From assembly GCF_007004655.1 (NCBI RefSeq), contig NZ_ML660087.1, forward strand, positions 72,987 through 136,986: 64,000 nucleotides of DNA, in the 5' to 3' direction. The stretch's first letter is position 1. Each line of letters begins with the position of its first letter. The translations under genes and the position numbers were made by a program. Below, in pieces: positions 45,101 to 54,034 of this stretch. This DNA is from Exilibacterium tricleocarpae. GTDB lineage: Bacteria > Pseudomonadota > Gammaproteobacteria > Pseudomonadales > Cellvibrionaceae. Under the pieces are notes generated by a model. That model made no database searches and was not told the origin of the DNA. It saw only the letters and a program-made list of their open reading frames with translations.

Positions 45101-47875
45101 ACTGACAGCGCGGGCGCTTACGCCGGATTTGCCGACCTCAGAGATGGTTATGTGGTGATTACCGCGGGCAATGATATTGAGACGGGACTCGGTTTCGCCG
45201 CCAGCGGCGATACGGTTTTGCTCGGCGACGGGACGTATCTGCTGGACAGCACCCTGAATATCGACACCGGCCTGACTTTGACGGGCCAGAGTCAGGCGGG
45301 CACCGTCATCGACGGCTCGGCGGTTAACGGCTACGGTGTTTACGTTACGGCCGATGCGGTCACCCTCAGTGATTTCACCCTCTATGGCCCGGCCGGCAAC
45401 AGCGGTGGCCGCTACGGTATCAAGGTGAATCCGGCCAATGCCGGTGCGGCGGGCAGCCGGTTGACGGACTTCGCTATCGCGGATGTGACCATTCGCGGTT
45501 CCGGCCGCGCTGAACTCGATCTAAATGGTGTGCAGGGCGCGACTATTGCCCGGGTAACGGCCGATGGCCGCGCGCTGGCTGACAGCAGTCTCGAAACGGC
45601 GGGCGCCGGTATCCAGATTACCGACAGTGCTGACATCAGTCTGGCAGGGGTAACCACACTCGGCAATGCCTGGGGCGGTGTGGCGCTGTATCAGGCGAAC
45701 CGCTTTTTTGATCAACAAACGGCCGGCATCCGCATCGATGCCGCTACCAGCACCTTCGCTGAAGCCGTCGGTGTGTTTAGCCAGGACAGCTCGGACACTC
45801 TCGATTTTGGGACGCTTGAACTGGCCGGCTTTTCCCACGTCGTCAGGAATCCCGATCACCGCCCCGGTGGTGACAGTTTCACGTTCTTCCGCACCTCACA
45901 GCAGGATGCTATCGATTTTGCCACCGGGCTTGCCGCGCCGGACTCCAGTTATATCGAAGGTTGGACCGGGACGGCGACCAACGGTAATTTTACGGTGGGC
46001 ACCGCCAGTACCGGTGATGCTATGAGCATCGCCACTGCCGTCGCCGCGGCGGTGGCGGGTAATACGGTGATTGTGTTGGACGGCACCTATCGAGAGACGG
46101 TGACCGCCGAGCAGCCGTTGAACTTCTCTTTTGGTGACGTGGTTGTTGGCGGTTTGACGTTAAATGGCGCGGGTTCCTCGCTGAGCGGGCGCCTGGCGTC
46201 GGCGGGAGAGGGTTTTAGGTTCAACGCACCCCTGCTGCTCGCCGGAGATACCGCCCTGACCGCGACCGCCGCTGCGACGATTGTCGCGGGCGCTATCGAT
46301 GCTGCAAGTGCGGGCGAACAGGGTTTCGAGGTCAATGCAGCCGGACCGGTAACCCTGGGGGCCCTCGGGGCGTCAAGCCGACTCGGTGTGGTCTCGATTG
46401 CGGCGGGGGATACGGTACTTGCCGGCGATACCTATCGGGCCGGCGACCTCACCTTTGCCGGTCCCGTGACCTTGACTCAGGCTTCAACCCGGTTTGATAC
46501 CGGGGTATCGGCGACCGCGGCGGGCGATATCCGGTTCAGCGGTGACGTATTTGGTACTGTCGATGGCGAGCAGAGTATAGTGTTGGTTGCCGGTGACGGT
46601 AACGGCAGCGTGAACGGCGATGTTTTTATGCAGAATGCCGGCACTGCGGCGGTGAGACTGGGTTCGATGGCGGTGCAGGCGGATGACTTTTCCGCGGCCA
46701 CGGTAAGGCTGGCGTCCACCTACGACGCCCTCCTTGCCGGTAACCAGGTATTTACCGATGAGACACTCACCGCCGGCGGCAGTGTCAACAGCATTGTCGG
46801 TGGCGATGCCGAGGGCCCGATCGTCAGCGGCGGTAATATTGTGGCGGTGATTGGCGGTCGTGCCTCAGGTTCAATGACGGCGGCGGGTGATGTAGACACC
46901 AGGGTCGCGGGAGATGCACTGCTCGAGATCGTCAGCGGCGGTGATGTGAAAACCGAGGTTGGCGGCGCGGTGACAGGTTCCATCGTCGCACGCGGCAGCG
47001 TTGACAGTACCGCCCAGGGTGACGCCTCGGTCGCCATTACCGCAACTACGGGTAATGTGGTGAATAATGTCGGTGGTAATTTTGACGGTTCGATGCTGGC
47101 AGGCGGGCAGGTTGAGAGCGCGGTCGGTGGCGATGCCGCGATAGTGATTACCGCCGATGGCGGTGTGGCCAGTAGCGTCGGCGGCAATCTCGACGGTTCG
47201 ATTGTTGCCGGGGGGGATGTCGAGAGCAGCGCGACCGGGGATGTGGCAGTCGCCATTACCGCTGTGACCGGCAATGTTGTGAGTGCGGCTGATGGCAATA
47301 TGACCGGTTCGATCGAGGCCGGTGGCCAGGTACTGGCCAGCTCCGGGGCTACTCTCAGTGGTGCTATCCGCGGTGACGATGTGGAGGTGGCAGCCGGGAA
47401 TGTGCACGCCGATGTGACCGCCCGGCAAACGGCAGTAGTCACCGCTGAACAGGCTTACACCGGGGCGCTCAGTGCCGGCGACTCCGGTTTTATAACCGCA
47501 CAGACTGTGGATATTGAACTCAGCGATGGCCGCTTTGTCGTCGATGCCACGACCGGTACGGTAACGGGGAACCCCCAGCGCATTGATCTCAGCGGTACAG
47601 GAACTCTGGCCGTGAATGGTCAGGTCATGGTGGGTAGCGGTGAGGTCAATCTCAACCAGATAGTCGTGGAGAGTTTCGATCTGCCGCAGCAACCCCCGAT
47701 GATACCCAATGCGGACAACACGACGTTGTCGCAGGACGCCATCGATGCGATCGTCGCCCGCGTCGCACCGGCAGCCGCGGGTGATCAGTCGCAGGTGGTC
47801 TTTGTGCGCAGTGTCGAGAGCCTTGGAGAGCTGATGGCCAAGGGTTATAAGGCGATAGTGATTGACGTGGAGTAG
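42137..47875 (+). CDS. TpsA filamentous haemagglutinin-like exoprotein with beta-helix repeats
   Basis: A 1912-residue protein from the ATG preceded by CAGGAA; a frame from 42101 is longer by 12 residues but has no site. The signal peptide is about residues 1-41, and the TPS domain follows with NQVSTRR-like repeats and the hallmark NPNGVMFGAGARVDTAGLV (residues 129-147). Residues 400-1530 are right-handed beta-helix, with pectate-lyase/NosD-like blocks (VVDVQAGAYAETLTLDKTVLLAGP). A 36/37-residue repeat block covers about residues 1573-1735. No cysteine is seen near the C terminus. An AAAG motif lies near residue 1879. It is likely an adhesin or matrix protein. Confidence 0.92.
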   Translation: MNSQFHTKKAVFTGQPATLTARTAALSTSALALVLSAGAVALDPETLPSGASVAGGAVSISRSGARLDINQSTRRAVIDWRNFDIGAAAQVNFSQPGAAAIAVNRVNGSTDPTQINGGLSANGQVWVLNPNGVMFGAGARVDTAGLVAAAADIDVERFMAGDTRLALQGGGGGTVSNDGHITISEGGLAALVGPSVSNSGVIHARLGSVTLAAGETFTLDLAGDRLVEIGVGAEQAAVAQLGEVAAQGGVVTLSAKAAGGLLDSVINVTGVTLANSAQVVGGEIILDGGDIQIAGTLDASGAAGGGSVDIRGTTITTAAGADIRADALGYGAGGTIRAYAGNDGFYDGNFSARGGAGGGDGGFVETSGKRVAIAAGLSVDTLAPQGAAGTWSVDPDNLTVIASGGDGESTLGADTIVANLATTNVHLEAAESITIEATIDSSAQVNGNNLALVDENGDGKLAVNLNAGILLGDNQTLAGEASVVNVAATGLIQNGVDIANVNGLVNVAAGVYDENVSVHVAGVTVAGAAGATLTTGLDRETGFSISANDVTVTGMTVTGPFSDAFTDVDWSDPLNHNTAINVAANLAGIRIIDNVISDVRTGINLGSGAAVTVTGNLIENTKGSILVRTDLATIDANRRGDRGSEWDIVFFSVSDGAYTTSPFVDAAQYGADIMALSADNDGMWILDRRYGAGGFLGDTPAIGNRSHVTVWAGSTATAGDDFGLGNGLGNRRQPLATIGAGIDAVVNGGVVDVQAGAYAETLTLDKTVLLAGPQAGVDGRNRSGEEAVLTGSIFITGNAGGSTVDGLTLVDGGRVQGSNAGIYIGSGATDITIQNSVFSRFGAADGDGYRGILTTSGGDQGGLSIVNNRFAGWATGVYLNPGAAGARVLANDFDGNFVGMSIDGPQAAVVSGNRFTGSLFEGLGLGPGSATVAATISDNDFDANTTHVGLYTGAGTTVALQENRFDGVAVADMSNDQLLALAAKVGDGTDSAGAYAGFADLRDGYVVITAGNDIETGLGFAASGDTVLLGDGTYLLDSTLNIDTGLTLTGQSQAGTVIDGSAVNGYGVYVTADAVTLSDFTLYGPAGNSGGRYGIKVNPANAGAAGSRLTDFAIADVTIRGSGRAELDLNGVQGATIARVTADGRALADSSLETAGAGIQITDSADISLAGVTTLGNAWGGVALYQANRFFDQQTAGIRIDAATSTFAEAVGVFSQDSSDTLDFGTLELAGFSHVVRNPDHRPGGDSFTFFRTSQQDAIDFATGLAAPDSSYIEGWTGTATNGNFTVGTASTGDAMSIATAVAAAVAGNTVIVLDGTYRETVTAEQPLNFSFGDVVVGGLTLNGAGSSLSGRLASAGEGFRFNAPLLLAGDTALTATAAATIVAGAIDAASAGEQGFEVNAAGPVTLGALGASSRLGVVSIAAGDTVLAGDTYRAGDLTFAGPVTLTQASTRFDTGVSATAAGDIRFSGDVFGTVDGEQSIVLVAGDGNGSVNGDVFMQNAGTAAVRLGSMAVQADDFSAATVRLASTYDALLAGNQVFTDETLTAGGSVNSIVGGDAEGPIVSGGNIVAVIGGRASGSMTAAGDVDTRVAGDALLEIVSGGDVKTEVGGAVTGSIVARGSVDSTAQGDASVAITATTGNVVNNVGGNFDGSMLAGGQVESAVGGDAAIVITADGGVASSVGGNLDGSIVAGGDVESSATGDVAVAITAVTGNVVSAADGNMTGSIEAGGQVLASSGATLSGAIRGDDVEVAAGNVHADVTARQTAVVTAEQAYTGALSAGDSGFITAQTVDIELSDGRFVVDATTGTVTGNPQRIDLSGTGTLAVNGQVMVGSGEVNLNQIVVESFDLPQQPPMIPNADNTTLSQDAIDAIVARVAPAAAGDQSQVVFVRSVESLGELMAKGYKAIVIDVE
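46853..47341 (+). repeat. 36/37-residue tandem repeats in TpsA
   Basis: Four full copies and one partial copy of a 36- or 37-codon unit, starting at 46853, 46961, 47072, 47180 and 47291. The copies share GG(x)3GS(x)2AGG and TGNVV/GDAAVAIT blocks; they look like stacked beta-helix coils. The repeat could vary in number between strains by recombination. Confidence 0.75.
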
Positions 47876-47996
47876 GGGTGGGAAGGGCGTTGGGGTGACG
47901 GTGTCGCCGCTCCCGGCTATAGAAGCGTTTTGAAGGCTGCCGTTGTTCGAGTGCGGTGTCTGCCGGCGTCAGTAAACGGCGGCACGCCGCACCCGC

Positions 47997-48281
47997 TTAC
48001 CCGGTGCGGCGCAAGTGTATCTTGGGTCTGGTTTTCAGCTTGAAAGAGTGCGGGTGGGACAGTGAATCCCAAAGCTCGTACAGAGGCTGCAGTAACGTAT
48101 AGTCACAATCCCCCAGGTACCAGCGGTAGACATCGAGATTGGGAATATCCCGCTCCTCCATCCAGACCCTGTTGTTACAGAGCTTGCCCAGGCAGACAAT
48201 GGCGATCGCGTCTTTACGCTCATTGACTTCGATGCCGAGCTTTGAACTGCCGCAGTTAATGCATTTTGATAAAGGTTTCAT
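47997..48281 (-). CDS. Small zinc-ribbon-like hypothetical protein
   Basis: A 94-residue protein. CINCG near residue 8 and CLGKLC near residue 30 provide four cysteines with spacing suited to a zinc ribbon; the second half has aromatic residues (DVYRWYLGDCDYTLLQPLYELW) and a basic tail. Not recognised. It sits between the TpsA gene and LapG, on the LapG strand but 382 bp away, so it is likely its own unit. Possible role: nucleic acid binding. Confidence 0.6.
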   Translation of the reverse strand: MKPLSKCINCGSSKLGIEVNERKDAIAIVCLGKLCNNRVWMEERDIPNLDVYRWYLGDCDYTLLQPLYELWDSLSHPHSFKLKTRPKIHLRRTG

Positions 48282-48662
48282 AGGCAGAGACAGAGTATAA
48301 AAGTGATAGTGTCAATGGATGGCTTCCGTGGCATTTCCATCTATAGTGTTTTCAGAATCCGCATTGCTCACGGATTTACAGTGTTTCCAGCGAGGCGCTT
48401 TGGCTGTTTCTTTAACTTCTTTAACCGCTTCTTTATCGCTACCGCTTCAATAAACCGCTCTAAATGAGATCACTTTTTATCGACTAAAGTTATCAAATGT
48501 AAGATAACCGGACCTCAAATAACCGCATTTTCGAGCTGATTATCGCCAGACCACAAATAGCCAAGTTAGTAAATAGCAAAATATAGGTTACCGGATACAC
48601 AATACGCTATCTGTCGTCTATTACCACTAATACATTGTATGATTTGTATTGATAAAGAGTGT
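48282..48662. other. AT-rich intergenic region upstream of the zinc-ribbon gene
   Basis: 381 bp without a gene. It is AT-rich, with scattered TAACCG and CGCTTC repeats, and would hold the promoter of the zinc-ribbon gene and the 3' end of LapG. No clean terminator. Confidence 0.45.
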
Positions 48663-49322
48663 CTAAAAGGCGCCGTTAACGGCTGGCGGGAAGTCTTTGG
48701 CCATTCGCTCAGTTACGGCCGTCCAAAGTGTAAGGTCTGTTACATTGCCGTAAATTCGTGTTGATTCTGCCGCGCTTTCGAGTCGCAGGCTGGTGTCATT
48801 AAAGCTGTATACCGGTGTGAGATCGGCCCGGTTGGAGGCGCGAAGTAATCGCTTATCAATATTGTCGAGCACAAAAGGATCGGCCCCGGGCAGCGGATAG
48901 TAGAACAGCACCATATGACCTTGGGCACTGTTAGGCGTGATGGTGTAGGTGATGCGCAGTTTGGTTTGGGGGATACCGGCAGCTTTCAGGGAGAAATACT
49001 TGCCGATAGAGAAATCCTCGCAGTCACCGCCATTGGAGGAGAGCATCTCCACCGGTGTAGCCCAGTAGTCCTCCCTGGCCCAGTGGACGGTATCGCTGAT
49101 CCAGCAGACCCGATTGAAAAAGTCATTAATAGCAGTGACTTTTTGCAGCTCTGACAGGGCGGCGTTGCTCTGCAGATCGGCGAGCAGGTGCTGCCAGGCT
49201 GCCAGGTGATTGGCGTTGTTGTCACCGCAGGGGTTGGCACCCATGCTCTGGGTCCAACCCGGCGCGCTCAGGGTCCAGGCCACCAGCAGTGCAATCATTG
49301 ACCGATGCAGTATTTCCCTCAC
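48663..49322 (-). CDS. lapG: LapG-family periplasmic cysteine protease
   Basis: A 219-residue bacterial transglutaminase-like cysteine peptidase. The signal peptide is residues 1-25; the catalytic Cys lies in NGGDCEDFSIGKYFSLKAAGI (near residue 100), the His in GHMVLFYYPLPG, and the Asp in FVLDNID, all as in LapG. LapG cleaves surface adhesins (LapA, CdrA) when the c-di-GMP receptor LapD releases it. No lapD gene is in this window. Proximity to the HD-GYP gene and the TpsBA pair suggests a shared role. GTG start, with GGGGTATAAAGG upstream. It could also act on an adhesin encoded elsewhere. Confidence 0.88.
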   Translation of the reverse strand: MREILHRSMIALLVAWTLSAPGWTQSMGANPCGDNNANHLAAWQHLLADLQSNAALSELQKVTAINDFFNRVCWISDTVHWAREDYWATPVEMLSSNGGDCEDFSIGKYFSLKAAGIPQTKLRITYTITPNSAQGHMVLFYYPLPGADPFVLDNIDKRLLRASNRADLTPVYSFNDTSLRLESAAESTRIYGNVTDLTLWTAVTERMAKDFPPAVNGAF

Positions 49323-49860
49323 CCTTTATACCCCTACGGCCCATATCCCTAAGAAACGTCAGTGTGTCCCAGGGTTGTTGGGCAATGAATAAAGCCACTT
49401 AGTGTCGTGACCCTCTCTAACTCCTTGCCAGCTTAATGAGGCGTGCTTTGAACGAAACACTTACAATGTCTAGGTTTGTAACCCCCGGGCTGCGGGCGGA
49501 AAAGAAGTACCTGGTAGCAGTGACTGATGCCATCGAGTTGGCCGGTAGGGGGCGCCGTGGTTTTTGGTTACCGGGAAGCGGGTTTATCGCGGCGGGCGCA
49601 GCGACACAGATGATCTGTTTCAAGGCCCGTGTTCTGGAACAGGCACCAACACTCGAATCGAGACCTGCGCCGGATCAGGGTATCGAGTCCGCGGTCGTAT
49701 GCGGGAGACTTATGAGGTCTTCGGGGGAGGCTAACCGGGCTTGGTAGCAGTAGCCCTTGAGCTGCAAAGACTTGCGAGGCCTGCGGAACTTTTTAGATAG
49801 CTTTTTTCAGATAGCCTGCATCGCTTTTTCCGCTGACTGCAGTCTGTTAAAGATGGTGGA
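49323..49860. other. Intergenic region without a supported gene
   Basis: 538 bp between LapG and a secreted hypothetical. A plus-strand frame of 103 codons is present but has no ribosome binding site, no family resemblance and atypical composition, so I do not call it. It should hold the LapG promoter. Confidence 0.45.
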
Positions 49861-50277
49861 TTAATCAACCGCGGCAGCCAGTTTGCAGGTGCCGCCGAAT
49901 AGGTCCGTTCCTTTGAGAAACATAAAAGGTTTTGGTTGGTTTCTATTAAAGACTTCTATATAAAGATAGTCCACGGCAGTTGTCGGTTCGTAAACTGTAA
50001 TGACCTTGTAGGATTGTGTTTTCGAGCCGGCATCCACGACGGTCGGTTGACCCTCGGTATTGTGATTAGACAGTGCGCCATCCATTTTACCCGTTAGCGT
50101 CTCGACTGCGAAAAGCTTGCCGATATGCAGACGGGCAAAGTTACCTGCATCCAGGTGGCCATCGTTTTGAAGGCTTTGTGCCGATTGGACCTTGCATTTG
50201 TAAATTTCTTCGGCACCTAGTGTAGTGCTGTACGCGACAAACATAACGAGGAGAGACTTGCTGATTGGTAACATCAT
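49861..50277 (-). CDS. Secreted hypothetical protein
   Basis: A 138-residue protein from the ATG at 50277 (or 50274); the longer frame adds 20 unlikely residues. The N terminus is a signal peptide (MMLPISKSLLVMFVAYSTTLGAEEIYKC), so it is exported; three cysteines, two near the N and C ends of the mature part, may form a disulphide. The mature part looks mainly beta. No family is recognised. It is isolated, with more than 500 bp of non-coding DNA on each side. Confidence 0.65.
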   Translation of the reverse strand: MMLPISKSLLVMFVAYSTTLGAEEIYKCKVQSAQSLQNDGHLDAGNFARLHIGKLFAVETLTGKMDGALSNHNTEGQPTVVDAGSKTQSYKVITVYEPTTAVDYLYIEVFNRNQPKPFMFLKGTDLFGGTCKLAAAVD

Positions 50278-50893
50278 GATGAAGATTGGGGGACAGTATT
50301 TGGCGCTTAGTGTAACGGCTGTCGACGCCACATTCAAAGCTTATGCACTGAATAATGTAAGGCTTTGTACTTTGCGTACTGCTTGAGCGGTCTCGTGTAT
50401 TGGCTTGTTGGTTCCAAGCTGTTTGCAGGCACTTTTGTGGTTGCTGTTTGACAGTATCGATAGCCCAAGCATTAAGCACGAGGCCGGCTTCGTCAGAGGC
50501 AATAGCACGGACAAAACGAGTTGGTCTCAGCGGCAATTTCCAAAAGGCTAAGAGAGGATATCCCTGTGTTGAGGTCGCCTAAACAGAGGTTGTGGCCCAA
50601 CGCTTTTGGTTGTGACAAGGTGGCGCCGGCATCGCTAACGCCGGATCACAGTCGCTTCGTGATGACAGTGCTTCCCCCAGGCGACGAAGTGCTGCAGATT
50701 TCACCGCGGCCGCGATGTTACGGCAGTGGCCGGCACGCGAAAAGGTCGGAGGTATAGCGACGCCGTTTGCACAACCGTACAGGCTTGCCAGGGTTTCCAG
50801 TTGTCCGCTGTTTTTTCGAGTGGCAATTAGCTGTCTTTATTTGCAGTTCGCCAAGTGACGGCCGGGATTTTGCTGCGGTGCAGTTTTCATCAC
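50278..50893. other. Intergenic region without a supported gene
   Basis: 616 bp with no credible coding frame on either strand and no clear repeat. It separates the secreted hypothetical from the MFS gene's 3' end and should include the promoter of the former. Confidence 0.45.
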
Positions 50894-52180
50894 CTAAGTC
50901 CGGGTTGCGCCGGTGCGAATGAACAGGGACGCCCAGGCCAGCGCCGATGTGGCGGTCATCACCGCCGTTACCGTTATCGGACCGAAGCCGATCAGCAGTC
51001 CAACCAGTTGAGCGACCAGGCCGCTGACCGCCAACTGGGAAAAGCTGAACAGCCCCGATGCCGCACCGGAGCGCTGGCCTGCGGCGGCCAGGACGCCTAT
51101 CTGGGCACCGGGCAAGGCCGCGCCCTGAGCCACTGCCACCGCTGCTGCCGGCAGAAACAGGCCCCAGGGTGTGAACAGCGTCGAATGACTGATCGCGGCA
51201 GCCACACTGCACGCCAGCAGCGATACCGCGGCACCCAGTGTCAACAGGCGTTCGCGGCCGATACGATCACCGTAGCGACCGGCCATAAAACTGCCGAGGG
51301 CAAAGCCGATGGGGATGCCGATAAAATAGAACCCATAAGCGGTGGCCGGCAGGCCGAAGTGATGGGTGATGATATAGGGCGCGCCGGCCAGGAATGCCAT
51401 AAACGTGCACTGGGACATAGTGCCGAACAGCAGGTAGCGGCGATAGCGGTTCAGGGCCAGCAACTGGCGGAATACCGGAAAATCCAGTGCTGCCGATGTC
51501 GGTGGCAACGAGGCCGGGCGCGTTTCCGGCAACTGTACCGCCAATAGTAGCCACAGCAGCGCGGCGATCCCGCCGACAGAGGCAAAAACACTGCGCCAGC
51601 CGGTGGTCTCAATCAGAAAGCCGCCCAGGAGGGGTCCAAACATCGGTGCCAGGGTCATCGCGGCTGTGATATAGCCGAGCACGCTGGCAGCGCGACCGTC
51701 CCCATAGACATCCCGCACAATGACCCGAGCCAGCACAAACCCTGAGGTGGCGCCGGCCGCCTGCAGAGCCCTACCGGCAATCACCCACTCGATACTCGGT
51801 GCCAGCGCACACAGGCCGCTGCCGATAACAGCGATGGCAACGCCCCACAGCAACACGAAGCGGCGGCCGATACTGTCGGCGAGGGTACCGTAAAACAGTG
51901 AACACACTGCCATCGCCCAGATGGATACCGACAGCGTCAATTGCGCCACCGCCGGGGGCACGTCAAAACCGCGCTGTATCGCCGGAATTGCGGGGATAAA
52001 CGACGTCATCGCCAGTGGTCCCAGTGCCGTAACCAGTACCAGTACCAGCAGAAATGACCAGGAGTCACGCACCTTACTGCAGGCGGCAACCGTGTTTGAA
52101 TGAGAACTGCCGGCGGCTTCAAGCCCGTCGCTGGTTTCGGTCAGACAGCGTGCTTCACTGTGATCAGGCCTGGTTTTCAT
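50894..52180 (-). CDS. Bcr/CflA-type MFS drug efflux transporter
   Basis: A 428-residue protein, started at the ATG at 52180; eight more codons precede it in frame. Twelve TM helices are visible. The MFS motif A is GTLADSIGRRFVLLWG (near residue 97), and the DHA1 signature GRALQAAGATSGFVLARVIVRDVYG (residues 133-158) marks the Bcr/CflA branch, which exports bicyclomycin, chloramphenicol or similar compounds. The first 40 residues are hydrophilic and cytosolic, a little longer than usual. It stands alone, divergent from the MltB gene. Confidence 0.92.
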   Translation of the reverse strand: MKTRPDHSEARCLTETSDGLEAAGSSHSNTVAACSKVRDSWSFLLVLVLVTALGPLAMTSFIPAIPAIQRGFDVPPAVAQLTLSVSIWAMAVCSLFYGTLADSIGRRFVLLWGVAIAVIGSGLCALAPSIEWVIAGRALQAAGATSGFVLARVIVRDVYGDGRAASVLGYITAAMTLAPMFGPLLGGFLIETTGWRSVFASVGGIAALLWLLLAVQLPETRPASLPPTSAALDFPVFRQLLALNRYRRYLLFGTMSQCTFMAFLAGAPYIITHHFGLPATAYGFYFIGIPIGFALGSFMAGRYGDRIGRERLLTLGAAVSLLACSVAAAISHSTLFTPWGLFLPAAAVAVAQGAALPGAQIGVLAAAGQRSGAASGLFSFSQLAVSGLVAQLVGLLIGFGPITVTAVMTATSALAWASLFIRTGATRT

Positions 52181-52550
52181 GCAGAGTAATCCACCGGATA
52201 TCAATGGGCGTCGAACCGGCCCCTAGCAAAGCCCGCACTCGCCTGAGCGGACCTGTATTTTCCATGACATCGGCAGTGGCGGCTACTGTTTTATCGCCCC
52301 GCGCGACCACCGCCGCGGCCGCCAGGGGGTGTGTAAGCCGGATAACGGACCAAAACCACGCCGAAAACTGTCTCCGGAGTCAACCGGCAGAACTGCCTGC
52401 CAATATGCCTGCGGCGGGGCCCAGGCAATTGCCCCGTTTTGTTAAAGGTTGCACTATACGGTTGATGTCCGGCGCCGGCGTATAGCTTCAGCCGCGGTGT
52501 CACTGTCTGTTATTATCTTTAACGCTAACTTGAGGGGCTAAGGTAAATTC
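52181..52550. other. Divergent promoter region, MFS and MltB genes
   Basis: 370 bp with no supported gene. Contains GC-rich sequence with short palindromes such as GGCGGC repeats near 52310 and an AT-rich segment before the MltB start (TAAGGT ribosome binding site at 52538). Confidence 0.4.
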
Positions 52551-53858
52551 ATGCGTATCCGTTGTGGAAAGTATTTCGGCGTCCTGTTTTGCGCGCTGTT
52601 TCCTGTTTCCCTGTTTGCTGCCAGCACGCCATTTGAAGTTTGTATATCGTCCCTCCAGCAACAGGCCCGGGCACAGGGACTGTCGGTGCGGACGGTGGAA
52701 CTGTTGGCTCAGGTAAGCCCGGTTGAACGAGTCATCGAACTGGATCGCCGCCAGCCTGAATTCAACCAGAGTTTCGCCGATTATCTGACACGACGGGTCA
52801 CCGCCGACCGGGTGCAGCGCGGGCGGGCGCAGTTGCGGCGCCACCGGTCTCTACTGAACCGCATCGCCGTCGATACCGGTGTGCCGGCCCATTATCTGGT
52901 CGCTTTTTGGGGACTGGAGACCAATTTCGGCAGTTTTCTGGGGTCCATGCCGGTACTGGACTCACTGGCCACACTGGCGTGCGATCTGCGTCGCAGCAGC
53001 TATTTTACCGGTGAACTGCTGGCGGCGCTGGAGATCGTCGACCGCGATGAGGTGACACCGCAGCAGATGCGCGGCTCCTGGGCTGGCGCTTTTGGCCATG
53101 TGCAATTTATGCCGTCAGTTTTTTTGCGCTATGCGATCGATGGTGATAATGATGGCAGACGGGACCTGTGGGGCAGCATACCGGACGCTATGGCGTCGGC
53201 GGGCAACTATCTGGCCAATTTGGGTTGGCAGCGGGAAGAGCGCTGGGGGCGGGAAGTGCGTTTGCCGGAAGATTTTCCTTACCATATGAGCGGTATCGAT
53301 AAACCGCAGCCGCTGGCAAACTGGCGGCGTTTGGGCGTGCGCACTGCGCTGAACAAGCCGCTGGCGACGGTGGATATGCAGGCGGCTTTGCTGCTGCCCG
53401 CCGGCAGTCGAGGACCGGCCTTCCTGGTGTATGACAACTTCCACACGATTATGGGGTGGAATCGGTCAGAGTTTTATGCGCTGGCTGTAGGACGTCTGGC
53501 TGATCGCATCGCCGGCGCCGGCGGTCTGTGGCGCGCGCCTCCCGCTGATGTTCCACAACTACCCCGGCAGGCGGTGCAGAGCTTGCAAACCGAACTGGTG
53601 CAGCGGGGGCTTGAACCCGGGAAAGCGGACGGTATTTTGGGCCCGGCTACCCGTGCTGCCATTCGTGCGTTCCAACACGACCGCGGGATGTTAGCCGACG
53701 GTTATCCGCACCCCGAGGTGTTGCGGGCCTTGGGCTTAGAGAATAAGGATATAGAGAATAAGGGGTTAGAGAATAAGGGTTTAGAAGACGCGGGCGCGGA
53801 GGACATGGATGTTGAGGCTGCCGATGGCGAAGCGGCGAACAGGAAAGCTGTGGATTAG
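52551..53858 (+). CDS. MltB-family lytic murein transglycosylase with PG-binding domain
   Basis: A 435-residue periplasmic enzyme. Signal peptide residues 1-23 with no lipobox, so unlike MltB of enterics it is probably soluble. The SLT_2-like domain has the catalytic Glu in FWGLETNFGSFLG near residue 124 and GAFGHVQFMPSVFLRYAIDGDNDGRRDLW near residue 181. A C-terminal PG_binding_1 domain covers LQTELVQRGLEPGKADGILGPATRAAIRAFQHDRGM (residues 345-380). The tail is an acidic low-complexity repeat of ENKGLEN/D type (53740-53850) ending in a highly charged stretch, not typical of the family. Confidence 0.93.
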   Translation: MRIRCGKYFGVLFCALFPVSLFAASTPFEVCISSLQQQARAQGLSVRTVELLAQVSPVERVIELDRRQPEFNQSFADYLTRRVTADRVQRGRAQLRRHRSLLNRIAVDTGVPAHYLVAFWGLETNFGSFLGSMPVLDSLATLACDLRRSSYFTGELLAALEIVDRDEVTPQQMRGSWAGAFGHVQFMPSVFLRYAIDGDNDGRRDLWGSIPDAMASAGNYLANLGWQREERWGREVRLPEDFPYHMSGIDKPQPLANWRRLGVRTALNKPLATVDMQAALLLPAGSRGPAFLVYDNFHTIMGWNRSEFYALAVGRLADRIAGAGGLWRAPPADVPQLPRQAVQSLQTELVQRGLEPGKADGILGPATRAAIRAFQHDRGMLADGYPHPEVLRALGLENKDIENKGLENKGLEDAGAEDMDVEAADGEAANRKAVD

Positions 53859-54034
53859 AACGCCATAAAATGTTGTTTGGGTGCTTTTTTCCGTGCATGA
53901 TACACAAACGTGTTAGATTCGAAGTTGATAATTAAAGTCGATCATTGCCTGTAAAAAGTTGCACTCAAAACACTAGTTAAAATAAAGAAGCGTAAGGCCT
54001 CCCATTGCATTTTGATTGAGGGTGACTAAAGGAA

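Noticed and set aside
49436-49747. 103-codon plus-strand frame
   Set aside because: No ribosome binding site and no family resemblance; overlaps nothing but is not convincing.
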